64,000 nt of DNA, from assembly GCA_016789265.1 (NCBI GenBank), contig JAEUQK010000029.1, forward strand, positions 124,001 to 188,000. The letters run 5' to 3'. Positions 8,827 to 16,614 of this stretch are shown here, piece after piece (the stretch's first letter is position 1; the number at the start of each line of letters is the position of its first letter). This DNA comes from Blastocatellia bacterium. GTDB lineage: Bacteria > Acidobacteriota > Blastocatellia > Pyrinomonadales > Pyrinomonadaceae. The translations under genes and the position numbers were made by a program. Under the pieces are notes generated by a model. It did not search any database. It was given only the letters and a program-made list of their open reading frames with translations, and had not been told where the DNA came from.

Positions 8827-9594
8827 TCAGGGAAGATAGGTCTTAAACAGGAGATCATTGCTTCGCATCTTTGCGTGACACTCGACGCAGCTTGCGGTCG
8901 AGCGTCCGCGCGTCACCTTTTGTGTCGCGGTTTCGACTAGGGCAAATTCCCAGTCGTTGGTGATAGGGCTAAAACCGCGTTCGCGTTTTATCATCACGGA
9001 CAACATCTGCGCGCTTTCGTCCGACGCCTTATTGAGCCTTTCGCGAACGATCATCGAGCCGACGGGGAACCGCAGCGGCTCGCGTTTCATATACGGATCG
9101 GCAATATGATCTACAAATACTCGAGCGTAACTGGTCAGGAATCCGTCATGGTTCGGCCCCGAATCATTTGTGCGATAGGTTCGGAATCGGTCAAACTCGC
9201 CTGAATAAGCAATTCCGGTCATGACATCCTCAGTTTGTTCCGATGGCATTACCAGACGAACACCCGGAGTTGTGATCAGATCTCGGATCGTACGCGCTCT
9301 AATATCGACCGTTTCACGTTCGGGCCGGAATTGAACATCACGCTCGAAAGACGCCAAACTGACGCCGTCAACTACGAACGCTCAACCGCCGCCCAGCGGC
9401 AACGATGTCTCGATCTTGAACGACGTTGCGGAGACGTCAAAGTCGAAGCGGTTGACCTGTTTCCAGGATTTGTAGCCGACAAGACGCGCAATGAAATTCG
9501 CGTCGGACTCGCGTTTCACGCCCGCGACAGCGGTCGAAAGCATCGTTAATACGATCGCGGCAAGTGAGAAAATGAGAGATCCCCGCTTCAACAT
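8827..9594 (-). pseudogene. Cytochrome P460 family gene split by an in-frame TGA
   Basis: The two halves lie in the same frame. Codons 1-70 encode a signal peptide (MLKRGSLIFSLAAIVLTML) and an N-terminal segment with YKSWKQVNRF. Codon 71 is TGA at 9382-9384. The frame then stays open to the end and carries the cytochrome P460 core: FPVGSMIVRERL, VMIKRERGF, DWEFALV, and the c-type heme motif CVECHAKMRSND with a FKTYLP terminus. Family members oxidise hydroxylamine or act as small periplasmic heme proteins. Re-initiation at the TTG at 9357 would lack a signal peptide, so heme attachment would fail. I infer a recent nonsense mutation or a sequencing error, since the rest of the frame is intact. 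Confidence 0.75.
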
Positions 9595-9675
9595 CAGTTT
9601 GCCTAAGAAATAGAAAGCTGCATGATAGCTGTTGATGCGGGGACCTTCGGTCCGGTTGCTTTTTGCGGTAGAAAG

Positions 9676-10134
9676 CTATTCGCTGAATGGAGTTATCTCG
9701 CCCGGTTTTCGCAGCATCTTGTTCACTTCGTCAAGATGCATTTCCTCGAGCAGGATCATCTCGCGCGCATATTCTTCCAGGGCGACCGATTTTCCTTCCA
9801 CCTGTTCCAGCAGATCGTAATATGCCTTTAGCGTCGTACTTTCCTGCTCCAGGCTTTCGCGCAAAATGTCGCCGATGTCGTGCTGATGAGTTTCGAGAAG
9901 CGGGCCGATCTTCAGGCTCGGGTGCCCGCCTAGCATCGTGACGAATTCGCCCGCTTTGCCCGCGTGAGCCATCGATTCGTCGGCGTTGCCCTTTAGCCAC
10001 GAAACGATCGGAATTCGGTTATAGCCGAACACCATTAGCGAATAATGCGTGTATCGGACCACGCCCGCCAGTTCGAGTTCCATTATCCGGTTCAGTGTTT
10101 CGATCGCCGCTTGTTTTTCGTTGTCGTTCATCAT
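9676..10134 (-). CDS. Bacterioferritin-like protein
   Basis: The 152-residue all-helical protein matches the ferritin-like fold used by bacterioferritins to bind and oxidise iron. Helix 1 carries ELELAGVVRYTHYS, helix 2 has DESMAHAGKAGE with an E-x-x-H-type metal site, and the last helices contain EYAREMILLEEMHLDEV with a second Glu/His site. The pattern of two carboxylate/His pairs supports a di-iron centre. No heme-binding Met is obvious. The first two codons are both ATG and either could be used; no strong Shine-Dalgarno is visible. It is a single gene on the minus strand between the broken P460 gene and the GNAT gene. Confidence 0.85.
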   Translation of the reverse strand: MMNDNEKQAAIETLNRIMELELAGVVRYTHYSLMVFGYNRIPIVSWLKGNADESMAHAGKAGEFVTMLGGHPSLKIGPLLETHQHDIGDILRESLEQESTTLKAYYDLLEQVEGKSVALEEYAREMILLEEMHLDEVNKMLRKPGEITPFSE

Positions 10135-10177
10135 ATCGGCAGATTATAGCGCATGAGTTCCCGGACGATAACGGCGA

Positions 10178-10693
10178 TCACGCTACGCTGCGAAACAGCC
10201 TGAGCGTCTCGCCTTCGGGTGTGTCGATGGTCTTGTCGAATGCGAATCCGATCTTTTCGAGAAGTCTTCCGGACGCATCGTTATCAAGCGTCGTGATCGC
10301 AAGAACCTCGGTGAATCCAAGCGTTTCTCGCCCGTAATTCATCATCGCGTCGGCGGATTCAAAGCCGAATCCTTTGCCCTCGAATTCCGGTAAAAACGCA
10401 AAACCGATGTCCGGCCCCGGCAGCGTATCACGCCGGACAAATCCACAGATGCCGACCCGCGTTCCCGCATTGCCATCCTTCAGCTCAACGCAGTAAAGTC
10501 CGTATCCGTGATCGTCGTAGCTCTTGCGATATCGGTCGCGAATGAAATCGTGAGCATCGCCGGCCGAGCGGACGTTTCGGTCGCCGATGAATTTGATGAA
10601 TTTTTCCGAATTAAGTAACCGACAGACAAAATCCGCGTCCGTTTCAGCGTCGAGTTCGCGGATCAATAGCCTTTCTGTTTCTATGATCTTCAC
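10178..10693 (-). CDS. GNAT family N-acetyltransferase (RimJ/RimL type)
   Basis: The product transfers an acetyl group from acetyl-CoA to an amine; the substrate is unknown. The start is the GTG at 10693, which overlaps the lipA stop as GTGA, giving 171 residues that begin with the typical KIIETERLLIREL. The acetyl-CoA binding region is in the IGFAFLPEFEGKGFGFES segment (residues near 90-105), and the C-terminal NDASGRLLEKIGF is the usual final motif. A longer in-frame reading extends into lipA but does not match the family. The overlap with lipA implies translational coupling; whether it acts on lipoyl metabolism is unknown. Confidence 0.88.
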   Translation of the reverse strand: MKIIETERLLIRELDAETDADFVCRLLNSEKFIKFIGDRNVRSAGDAHDFIRDRYRKSYDDHGYGLYCVELKDGNAGTRVGICGFVRRDTLPGPDIGFAFLPEFEGKGFGFESADAMMNYGRETLGFTEVLAITTLDNDASGRLLEKIGFAFDKTIDTPEGETLRLFRSVA

Positions 10694-11616
10694 GTTTCGC
10701 TGCCTGATTCGGTCTGCTGCCGAGCGTGATAGGACGAGCGCGTGAGCGGGGAAGATTCGAAGTGTTTGAAGCCCATATCGAGGCCGATCCGTTTCCACTC
10801 TGCAAATTCCTCAGGCGTTACGTAGCGTTCGACCGGAAGTCGCTTTTCGTAAGGCTGGAGATATTGACCGATGGTCATGATGTCGCACGAGACCTTTCGC
10901 AGATCGCGCATCAGATCGACCACTTCTTCAAACTCTTCGCCGAGGCCGGCCATGATCCCGCTTTTGGTCAGCATCGCAGGGAATTGCGTGTCGCGATAAC
11001 GCGCCGCGCGTTCGAGCAGTTCGAGCGTCTGATCGTATTTCGCGTCCGGGCGAACGCGGCGATACAAGCGAGCAATAGTTTCGGTGTTGTGATTAAGAAC
11101 GTCGGGCCGCGCATCCAGTACGTTGTTCAATGCCGCTTCGTCGCCGTTAAAATCCGGAATGAGAACTTCGACCTTGCATTCGGGATTTAGTTCCCGCACT
11201 CGCGTGATCGTCTCGGCCCAGTGCATCGAACCGCCATCTGCCAGGTCGTCGCGATTAACTGACGTGATGACCGCGTGTTTCAGGTCGAGATGTTTTACGG
11301 CTTCGGCAACGTGTGTCGGCTCCATCGGGTCGAGGTCCATCGGCTTTCCCTTGTTCACGGCGCAAAATCCGCAATGCCGCGTACAGGTATCGCCGCCGAG
11401 CATGAACGTTGCCGTCTTATCGGTCCAGCATTCGAAAATGTTCGGGCATTTTGCCTCCTGGCAGACGGTGTGAAGATTCAAACCGTCGATCAGATCCAGG
11501 ACCTGATTCTGGTTCGAAGGGTCGCCTAATTTTATCTTCAGCCAGTCCGGCTTTTTCAGCCTTTCACGCTGTTTTCGGTTCAAAAATGACTGAACCAACA
11601 CCTTTTCTTCTATCAT
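10690..11616 (-). CDS. lipA: Lipoyl synthase
   Basis: LipA inserts two sulfur atoms into octanoyl-lipoyl domains of 2-oxoacid dehydrogenases and the glycine cleavage H protein. The 308-residue protein carries both iron-sulfur cluster motifs: the auxiliary cluster in CQEAKCPNIFEC and the radical SAM cluster in CTRHCGFC. It ends with the auxiliary-cluster serine segment SSPLTRSSYHA. The substrate-binding NHNTETI and LTKSGIMAGLGE motifs are present. Length is typical. The stop codon overlaps the GTG start of the GNAT gene. Confidence 0.97.
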   Translation of the reverse strand: MIEEKVLVQSFLNRKQRERLKKPDWLKIKLGDPSNQNQVLDLIDGLNLHTVCQEAKCPNIFECWTDKTATFMLGGDTCTRHCGFCAVNKGKPMDLDPMEPTHVAEAVKHLDLKHAVITSVNRDDLADGGSMHWAETITRVRELNPECKVEVLIPDFNGDEAALNNVLDARPDVLNHNTETIARLYRRVRPDAKYDQTLELLERAARYRDTQFPAMLTKSGIMAGLGEEFEEVVDLMRDLRKVSCDIMTIGQYLQPYEKRLPVERYVTPEEFAEWKRIGLDMGFKHFESSPLTRSSYHARQQTESGSET

Positions 11617-11714
11617 GATCCCAATCGCCTCGAAACGACTATTCTATCATTTCAAATCGCCGATTGTCGTCCGCATCAAAATATCCGGATCTTAGCCGGC
11701 CATGAAGTTTTGGC

Positions 11715-11744
11715 TTGACAACATTCGTACCGTTCCGCTAATCT
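11715..11744 (+). promoter_or_regulatory. Sigma-70 type promoter for the riboswitch operon
   Basis: TTGACA at 11715-11720 is a perfect -35 box. TAATCT at 11739-11744 is a reasonable -10 box with 18 bases between. Transcription would begin near 11751, just ahead of a small hairpin (gcttc/gaagc, 11763-11779) and the aptamer. Confidence 0.6.
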
Positions 11745-11783
11745 GCCAAAAGTTCTTTTAACGCTTCCGTTGGCGAAGCATCT

Positions 11784-11840
11784 GAAAGTGGCGATTTAAG
11801 GTAACTTGCTCCACTAAAAAAACTGCTAAATACCGGAAGA
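11784..11840 (+). promoter_or_regulatory. SAM-II (metA type) riboswitch aptamer
   Basis: The segment has the layout of the SAM-II S-adenosylmethionine aptamer. Stem P1 is AGTGG (11787-11791) with CCACT (11811-11815). The loop between the P1 strands contains GATTTAA and a TTGC just before the closing strand. An A-rich stretch follows, then GCTAAA (11825-11830). A pseudoknot can form between GGTA (11800-11803) in the loop and TACC (11831-11834) in the tail. These conserved words and the H-type pseudoknot are as known for SAM-II. A rho-independent hairpin follows 14 bases after the aptamer and the gene downstream is a methionine-pathway enzyme. When S-adenosylmethionine is abundant the operon should be switched off. 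Confidence 0.85.
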
Positions 11841-11853
11841 GAAGTTTTAAAGA

Positions 11854-11888
11854 AGCTCTCGTGCCGTTTTTGGCACGGGAGCTTTTTT
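11854..11888 (+). terminator. Leader terminator, likely expression platform of the riboswitch
   Basis: A 12-bp stem (agctctcgtgcc with ggcacgggagct, one mismatch or wobble) with a short T-rich loop is followed by a T-run. It lies between the SAM-II aptamer and the first gene, so it can only be a conditional terminator. I did not find a clear antiterminator pairing by eye. Confidence 0.85.
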
Positions 11889-11930
11889 GCATTTGTTCAG
11901 AGTGCGATTCATCGCGTGAAGGTGATACGG

Positions 11931-13205
11931 ATGACAGGTTCTTCATTATCAACACGGTTTGTTCACGCAGGCGAACGGCGAGGCGCGCCGGCCGGCGTTC
12001 CCGCATCGACGCCGATCTACGCGTCTTCGTCGTTCATTTACGAGCGTGTCGAGGACATCGACCGCATCGTCGAAGGCGAGGTAAGCGATTTCGTTTACAG
12101 CCGTTACGGCAACCCGACAGTTGCGGCTTTTGAAGATGCGATGGCGGCGATCGAAAACGGAAAATTCGCGATCGCATACGGGTCGGGAATGGCGGCACTC
12201 CACGCGGCACTGCTCGCCAGCGAACTCTCAACCGGTTCGATCGTGCTCGCGTCAAAGGATCTCTATGGATCGACATTCGAACTTTTGTTGACCGTTTTCG
12301 GCGCATTCGGCGTAAAGACGGTCACCGAAGATTTCACCGATGTCGCCGCCCTTCGTGCCAAGGCGTTCGAATTGCAGCCTCGTGTCTTGCTCTGCGAGAC
12401 GATTTCGAACCCGCTGCTCAAGGTCTGCGATATCGGTGAATGTTCGCAGATCGCCAAAGAGGTCGGTGCAAAACTGATCGTCGATAATACGTTCGCGACG
12501 CCGTACCTGTGCCGTCCGCTCGATCTTGGCGCCGATCTCGTCGTCCACAGCGCCACAAAATACCTGGGCGGCCATGCCGACGCGACCGGCGGCGTCGTGA
12601 TCGCAAAAGAAGACTTCGATAAGCCGGCCTTGCTTGGAGCGTTAACGCTCGCAGGAGGCGTGCTCAGCCCTTGGGAAGCTCATTCCATCCTGCGCGGAAT
12701 AAAGACGCTTGGCTTGCGAATGGAAAAGCAGTGCTCGAACGCCGAACGTCTGGCAAATGAATTGAGACGATCACCGCAGATCAGCGAAGTGATCTATCCG
12801 AAATTCTTTGAGGGCGAACAAGCCGCCTCGCTCGACAATACCTTTCACGGGTCCGAGTTCGGAGCGATCGTCACGATACGCCTCGCCGACGATACAAGAG
12901 AAGCCTCCTATCGATTTCTTAATGCGTTGAACCTCTGCACGCGTGCCGCAAGCGTCGGCGACCTGTTCACCGGAATAGTTCATCCGGCTACGGCAACGCA
13001 TCGCGAGCTTTCGCCAAAGCAGCGCGAGAAGATCGGCGTCACCGAGGGGCTGATCCGGATATCGGTCGGCATAGAAGACGTAAATGACATCATCGCCGAC
13101 ATCGAACAGGCGCTCGCCGTCAGTACCGCCTGCGGTAGCGAGCGGCAAAAGTCGGCCGGGACCGTGGAGCATACGTCGGCGGCCGCAACATGGAAAGAAA
13201 TATGA
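11931..13205 (+). CDS. Homocysteine synthase/cystathionine gamma-synthase family PLP enzyme
   Basis: A member of the Cys/Met metabolism PLP family (MetB, MetC, MetY, MetZ), which add sulfur or cysteine to activated homoserine. I chose ATG 11931 because AAGGTG precedes it by six bases; a GTG at 11916 would add five residues. Family motifs are YSRYGNPTV (residue near 58), YGSGMAAL, the PLP lysine in HSATKYLGGHAD (near 209), and LRGIKTLGLR. The last 20 residues are a Ser/Ala-rich tail without family match. Because a SAM-II riboswitch precedes it and a JAMM peptidase and sulfur-carrier activating protein follow, an O-acyl-homoserine sulfhydrylase role (MetY/MetZ) is more likely than gamma-lyase, but sequence alone does not settle this. 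The stop overlaps the next start (ATGA). Confidence 0.9.
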   Translation: MTGSSLSTRFVHAGERRGAPAGVPASTPIYASSSFIYERVEDIDRIVEGEVSDFVYSRYGNPTVAAFEDAMAAIENGKFAIAYGSGMAALHAALLASELSTGSIVLASKDLYGSTFELLLTVFGAFGVKTVTEDFTDVAALRAKAFELQPRVLLCETISNPLLKVCDIGECSQIAKEVGAKLIVDNTFATPYLCRPLDLGADLVVHSATKYLGGHADATGGVVIAKEDFDKPALLGALTLAGGVLSPWEAHSILRGIKTLGLRMEKQCSNAERLANELRRSPQISEVIYPKFFEGEQAASLDNTFHGSEFGAIVTIRLADDTREASYRFLNALNLCTRAASVGDLFTGIVHPATATHRELSPKQREKIGVTEGLIRISVGIEDVNDIIADIEQALAVSTACGSERQKSAGTVEHTSAAATWKEI

Positions 13206-13684
13206 TCGAAATAAATGATCAGATCAACGGGGCGATCACGGCCCACGCCGAGCGCGATTATCCGCACGAGTGCGGCGGAATGTTGATAGGGAAGTTTGAG
13301 GACGGAAAGAAGGCCGTTTTCGAGACATTTCCGCTCGAGAACGCACGCGAAGAAGCGGATCGCCGCGACCGTATTTTGATCTTGCCGAAAGACGTTTTGC
13401 GTGCAGAGCAGTATGCGAGAGAAAAGAAACTGGACGTGGTCGGCTATTACCATTCGCATCCTGATGATACGTCTATACCCTCGCAGTACGACCTCGATCA
13501 CGCCCTGCCGGTATGGTCGTACGTGATCGCATCGGTCATAAGCGGCAAAGTCAGAGACTTAAGGTCATGGGAAATGGAAAACGACCGAACGAGATTTAAC
13601 TCGGAATTGATCGTGCGTGCCTTTGGACAACAAGCTAACAGCTATCATTTTACTTTTTCTGGAGATCGAATTTTATGTCCGTAA
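13202..13684 (+). CDS. JAMM/Mov34 metallopeptidase (Mec+/HcyD-like)
   Basis: The 160-residue protein is a JAB1/MPN/Mov34 zinc peptidase, the family of bacterial Mec+ and HcyD that remove groups from, or trim, ubiquitin-like sulfur carriers. The catalytic Glu lies in PHECGGMLIG near residue 22. The JAMM motif HSHPDDTSIPSQYD near residue 84 has both His ligands, the Ser and the Asp. The start is the ATG at 13202 in the ATGA overlap with the preceding gene; a start at 13190 would add only four residues. It overlaps the next gene by 10 bases. Its place between a homocysteine synthase-type enzyme and a ThiS-E1 fusion suggests that it releases the carrier domain or its amino-acid adduct. Confidence 0.92.
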   Translation: MIEINDQINGAITAHAERDYPHECGGMLIGKFEDGKKAVFETFPLENAREEADRRDRILILPKDVLRAEQYAREKKLDVVGYYHSHPDDTSIPSQYDLDHALPVWSYVIASVISGKVRDLRSWEMENDRTRFNSELIVRAFGQQANSYHFTFSGDRILCP

Positions 13685-15126
13685 CAATTGTCATTCCTAC
13701 ACCGCTTCGTCAATTTGCCGGTGGCAGTTCTGAGATAAAAGTTAATGCATCTACCGCCGGGGATGCGTTGCTGGAGCTTACGGCCGAACATGCCGAGCTT
13801 CGCAAGCACCTGTACAACGAACAGAACAAGCTTCGCAATTTCATTAATGTGTACGTCGGCGATGAAGACATTCGCCACCTTGACGGCCCGGCGACGCCTT
13901 TAACAGACGGCGAGACGATCATGATCGTTCCGTCGATCGCGGGCGGAAGTGCTGCGGCAGAGGCAAGGGCGTCGGATCCGCTGCCTGAGCTTTCCAACCA
14001 GGAGATCGCCCGTTATTCGCGTCACCTGATACTACCCGAGGTCGGGCTTGAAGGACAGCGAAAGCTCAAGAACGCGCGCGTGCTCACGATCGGAACCGGC
14101 GGGCTTGGATCACCGCTGGGTTTGTATCTCGCCGCGGCCGGCGTAGGCACGATCGGAATAGTCGATTTCGATGTCGTCGACGAATCAAATCTTCAGCGGC
14201 AGATCATTCACGGCACGAAAGATGTCGGCCGGCCAAAGATCGCTTCCGCCGCCGACCGCCTTCGGGACATAAATCCGCATACAAAGATCGAGGCATTCGA
14301 AACTCGTCTGACGAGCGAGAATGCACTTGAGCTGTTCAAGGATTTCGACGTGATCGTTGACGGTACCGACAATTTTCCGACACGTTATTTGGTGAACGAT
14401 GCAAGCGTTCTCGCGGGAAAGCCGAACGTTTACGGTTCGATATTCCGTTTCGAAGGCCAGGCAAGCGTCTTCTGGGCAGAGAAAGGCGCGTGTTACCGCT
14501 GCCTCTATCCCGAACCGCCTCCTCCCGGACTCGTTCCGTCTTGCGCCGAAGGCGGCGTGCTCGGCGTTTTGCCGGGCATCGTCGGCACAATTCAGGCGAA
14601 CGAAGTGATCAAGGTCATTCTTGGCGCTGAAGGGATACTTCTAAACCGACTTCTGTTGTTTGATGCCTGGACGATGAATTTCCGCCAGCTCAAGCTGCGC
14701 AAGGATCCTGATTGTCCGCTCTGCAGCGGAAACCCGTCGATCAAAGAACTGGTCGATTACGAGGAATTTTGCGGCTTAAAGGCCCGGGCCGAACCAACGC
14801 CCGAGATCGAAGAAATAACCGCGACCGAACTCAACAACTGGTTTCAAGGACAAGTCGATTTTCAGCTTATCGACGTTCGCGAACCTCACGAGTTTGAGAT
14901 CGCGCGCATTCCAACGGCGCAGCTGATACCGCTCGGCGAAGTCGTTAACCGCATTTGCGAGATTCCAAAAGGCAAGGTCACCGTCGTTCAATGCAAAGGC
15001 GGCGTCAGAAGCGCAAAAGCGATCGCCTATCTAAGGGACGCCGGCTTCGAAGGACGTTTGATAAACCTGAAAGGCGGCATCCGCGCTTGGTCGGACCAGG
15101 TAGATTCGAGCGTTCCGAAGTATTAG
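13675..15126 (+). CDS. ThiS/MoaD-like carrier fused to MoeB-type E1 and rhodanese
   Basis: A 483-residue three-part protein. Residues 1-92 are a beta-grasp, ubiquitin-like sulfur carrier ending in SIAGGS, so the Gly-Gly is internal and followed by an Ala-rich linker. Residues of about 105-350 are a MoeB/ThiF adenylating enzyme with the ATP motif GTGGLGSPLG, DFDVVDESNLQRQ, and zinc cysteines in CYRCLY and CPLC. Residues of about 380-480 are a rhodanese domain with the active loop QCKGGVRS (Cys near 439). The E1 part can adenylate a carrier Gly-Gly and the rhodanese can supply sulfur, giving a thiocarboxylate. The start at 13675 has GGAG upstream. It ends one base before the convergent S26 gene. 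Gene names such as moeB would be misleading here. Confidence 0.93.
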   Translation: MSVTIVIPTPLRQFAGGSSEIKVNASTAGDALLELTAEHAELRKHLYNEQNKLRNFINVYVGDEDIRHLDGPATPLTDGETIMIVPSIAGGSAAAEARASDPLPELSNQEIARYSRHLILPEVGLEGQRKLKNARVLTIGTGGLGSPLGLYLAAAGVGTIGIVDFDVVDESNLQRQIIHGTKDVGRPKIASAADRLRDINPHTKIEAFETRLTSENALELFKDFDVIVDGTDNFPTRYLVNDASVLAGKPNVYGSIFRFEGQASVFWAEKGACYRCLYPEPPPPGLVPSCAEGGVLGVLPGIVGTIQANEVIKVILGAEGILLNRLLLFDAWTMNFRQLKLRKDPDCPLCSGNPSIKELVDYEEFCGLKARAEPTPEIEEITATELNNWFQGQVDFQLIDVREPHEFEIARIPTAQLIPLGEVVNRICEIPKGKVTVVQCKGGVRSAKAIAYLRDAGFEGRLINLKGGIRAWSDQVDSSVPKY

Positions 15127-15127
15127 G

Positions 15128-15466
15128 TCACTTCAATCGGGAAACAACTTTCCCGACAAGATGCTTGCGGTTGATCACGCCGAAGACACGGCTGTCGGAA
15201 CTCTCGTCCGGGTTATCGCCGGTCAGGAACATTCGGCCATCGGATTCGATAGACAAAAGGCGTTTGATTATCTGAAGGGATTTGAACGGATGGTTGGCAA
15301 GAATGATGTCGCCCTCATGGATCGACGCTCTTGGATCGACAAGTACGCGCTCGCCTGATTCGAGTGTTGGAAGCATCGAATCGCCTTCGACCCGCAGTCC
15401 GAACCGCCGGCCCAACAGCATATTGAGCCACTCGCGAAGTCCGGCAACCGGGATCTCGTCGCGCAT
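15128..15466 (-). CDS. S26 signal-peptidase-like protein (SodX/NiSOD maturation protease type)
   Basis: A compact 112-residue member of peptidase family S26. The catalytic serine is in VEGDSMLPTL and the catalytic lysine in QIIKRLLSIES. The C-terminal box FLTGDNPDESSDSRVFG is the usual last motif. There is no membrane anchor, and the size and GDNPxxSxDSRxFG pattern match the group annotated as nickel-type superoxide dismutase maturation protease. Its neighbour is an Fe/Mn-type SOD, which needs no such processing, so the substrate is uncertain. No good Shine-Dalgarno is visible before the ATG. Confidence 0.8.
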   Translation of the reverse strand: MRDEIPVAGLREWLNMLLGRRFGLRVEGDSMLPTLESGERVLVDPRASIHEGDIILANHPFKSLQIIKRLLSIESDGRMFLTGDNPDESSDSRVFGVINRKHLVGKVVSRLK

Positions 15467-15518
15467 AGGAACAAACGGGCACAGATGAACGACTCTATGC
15501 CCGTAACAACACTGAGTA

Positions 15519-16145
15519 TTAAGCGGCTGCGCTGCCCACAGCAGACAGTCTCCCGTTTACTACATCCCAATCAATGTTCGAGAAGAACGCCTCGATATAC
15601 TTCGGGCGATCGGCAGGTGCATAGTCCTTAATAAATGCGTGCTCCCACACGTCCATTATGAGTATCGGCGAGTATCCTGCTACGTTTCCCGTTTCGTGCA
15701 GATTTATCCAGTGGTTGGAGATCGCACCGTTTGACGGATCCTGATAGGTCGCGGCCCAGCCAACTCCTCGCATTTTGCCGGTATTAACGAAATCTGCCTT
15801 CCAGATCTCGTAACTTCCAAAACTATCGGCAGCGGCTTTGGCAAACGCCGAATCAATATTGGCATCACCCGTGCCCTGTTTCTTCATATTTTCGAAATAG
15901 TACTCATGGAGGACCATTCCGTTGTATTCAAAACCGAAACGTCGTTTCATCTCGCTGTAGGCGGCCGTCTTGGTCGCGTCCAGTTCGCCGGTGCGGATCA
16001 GTTCGGCAATACGTTCGTTCAAAACGTTTGTGTTAGTGACGTACCCTTCATATAGCTTGAAGTGCATCGCGAGCGTTTCATTGGATATTCCGTTCAAGTC
16101 GCTTAGGTCAAACGACTTTGCTTTGTAAACCGTGTTCAAACCCAT
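15519..16145 (-). CDS. Superoxide dismutase, Fe/Mn family
   Basis: The enzyme dismutates superoxide to oxygen and hydrogen peroxide. Start chosen at 16145 with GGAGA upstream, giving 208 residues; no signal peptide, so it is cytoplasmic. All four metal ligands of the Fe/Mn family are seen: His in LAMHFKLYEGYV, His in VLHEYYFENM, and Asp and His in LIMDVWEHAF. The ending includes the YIEAFFSNIDWDVV segment. The N-terminal helix pair is slightly divergent from E. coli SodA/SodB, with Phe instead of the second His after the first ligand. Metal preference cannot be told from sequence. It follows a ferredoxin gene on the same strand. Confidence 0.93.
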   Translation of the reverse strand: MGLNTVYKAKSFDLSDLNGISNETLAMHFKLYEGYVTNTNVLNERIAELIRTGELDATKTAAYSEMKRRFGFEYNGMVLHEYYFENMKKQGTGDANIDSAFAKAAADSFGSYEIWKADFVNTGKMRGVGWAATYQDPSNGAISNHWINLHETGNVAGYSPILIMDVWEHAFIKDYAPADRPKYIEAFFSNIDWDVVNGRLSAVGSAAA

Positions 16146-16195
16146 TGTTGTTTCATCTCCTTGACCCTCAGGCCTCTGCAAATTAAAACGCGACA

Positions 16196-16528
16196 CTATT
16201 CTTCCGGCCGTGTTCCGGGTTCGACGCCCGTGACACTGGCCTGATTTATTACTTTTACATGAACATCGCCGCTCAATCGGATCTGGCATGACAAACGGGT
16301 GTTCGGCGCGATGTCCGGCTTTGTGGCGAGTATCGCCTCTTCGGCCTCGGTGCGCGAACCCGTCTCGCCGCTTAGTACCTCAACGCGGCATGTTGTGCAT
16401 CGGGCGTTTCCGCCGCATCGGTGCATGATATCGACACCGTTATCTTCCAAACATAGAACGAGCTTTCTGCCTTCCGAGCATTCGATCTCGACCGTTCCGG
16501 CGGCAGTTTCAGCAGTGATCTTGGGCAT
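16196..16528 (-). CDS. 2Fe-2S ferredoxin
   Basis: The 110-residue protein is a plant-type 2Fe-2S ferredoxin. The cluster is bound by Cys in MHRCGGNARCTTCRVEVLSG (three Cys) and in RLSCQIRL (fourth Cys). The N-terminal beta-grasp part is short. The C-terminal tail of about 20 residues is polar. The redox partner is unknown. It lies 50 bases ahead of the SOD gene on the same strand and may share its transcript, which would link it to redox stress, but this is inference. Confidence 0.92.
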   Translation of the reverse strand: MPKITAETAAGTVEIECSEGRKLVLCLEDNGVDIMHRCGGNARCTTCRVEVLSGETGSRTEAEEAILATKPDIAPNTRLSCQIRLSGDVHVKVINQASVTGVEPGTRPEE

Positions 16529-16614
16529 TTATCAGTTTATTCCTTATCGTGGTCCGAATTTTCCGAATGTTTTGAATTTGTCACAACGAGCCGAGATTGG
16601 CAAGTTAATACCTC

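Noticed and set aside
9382-9384. TGA as a selenocysteine codon in the P460 gene
   Set aside because: P460 proteins have no Sec at this place, and no SECIS-like hairpin directly after the codon was seen.
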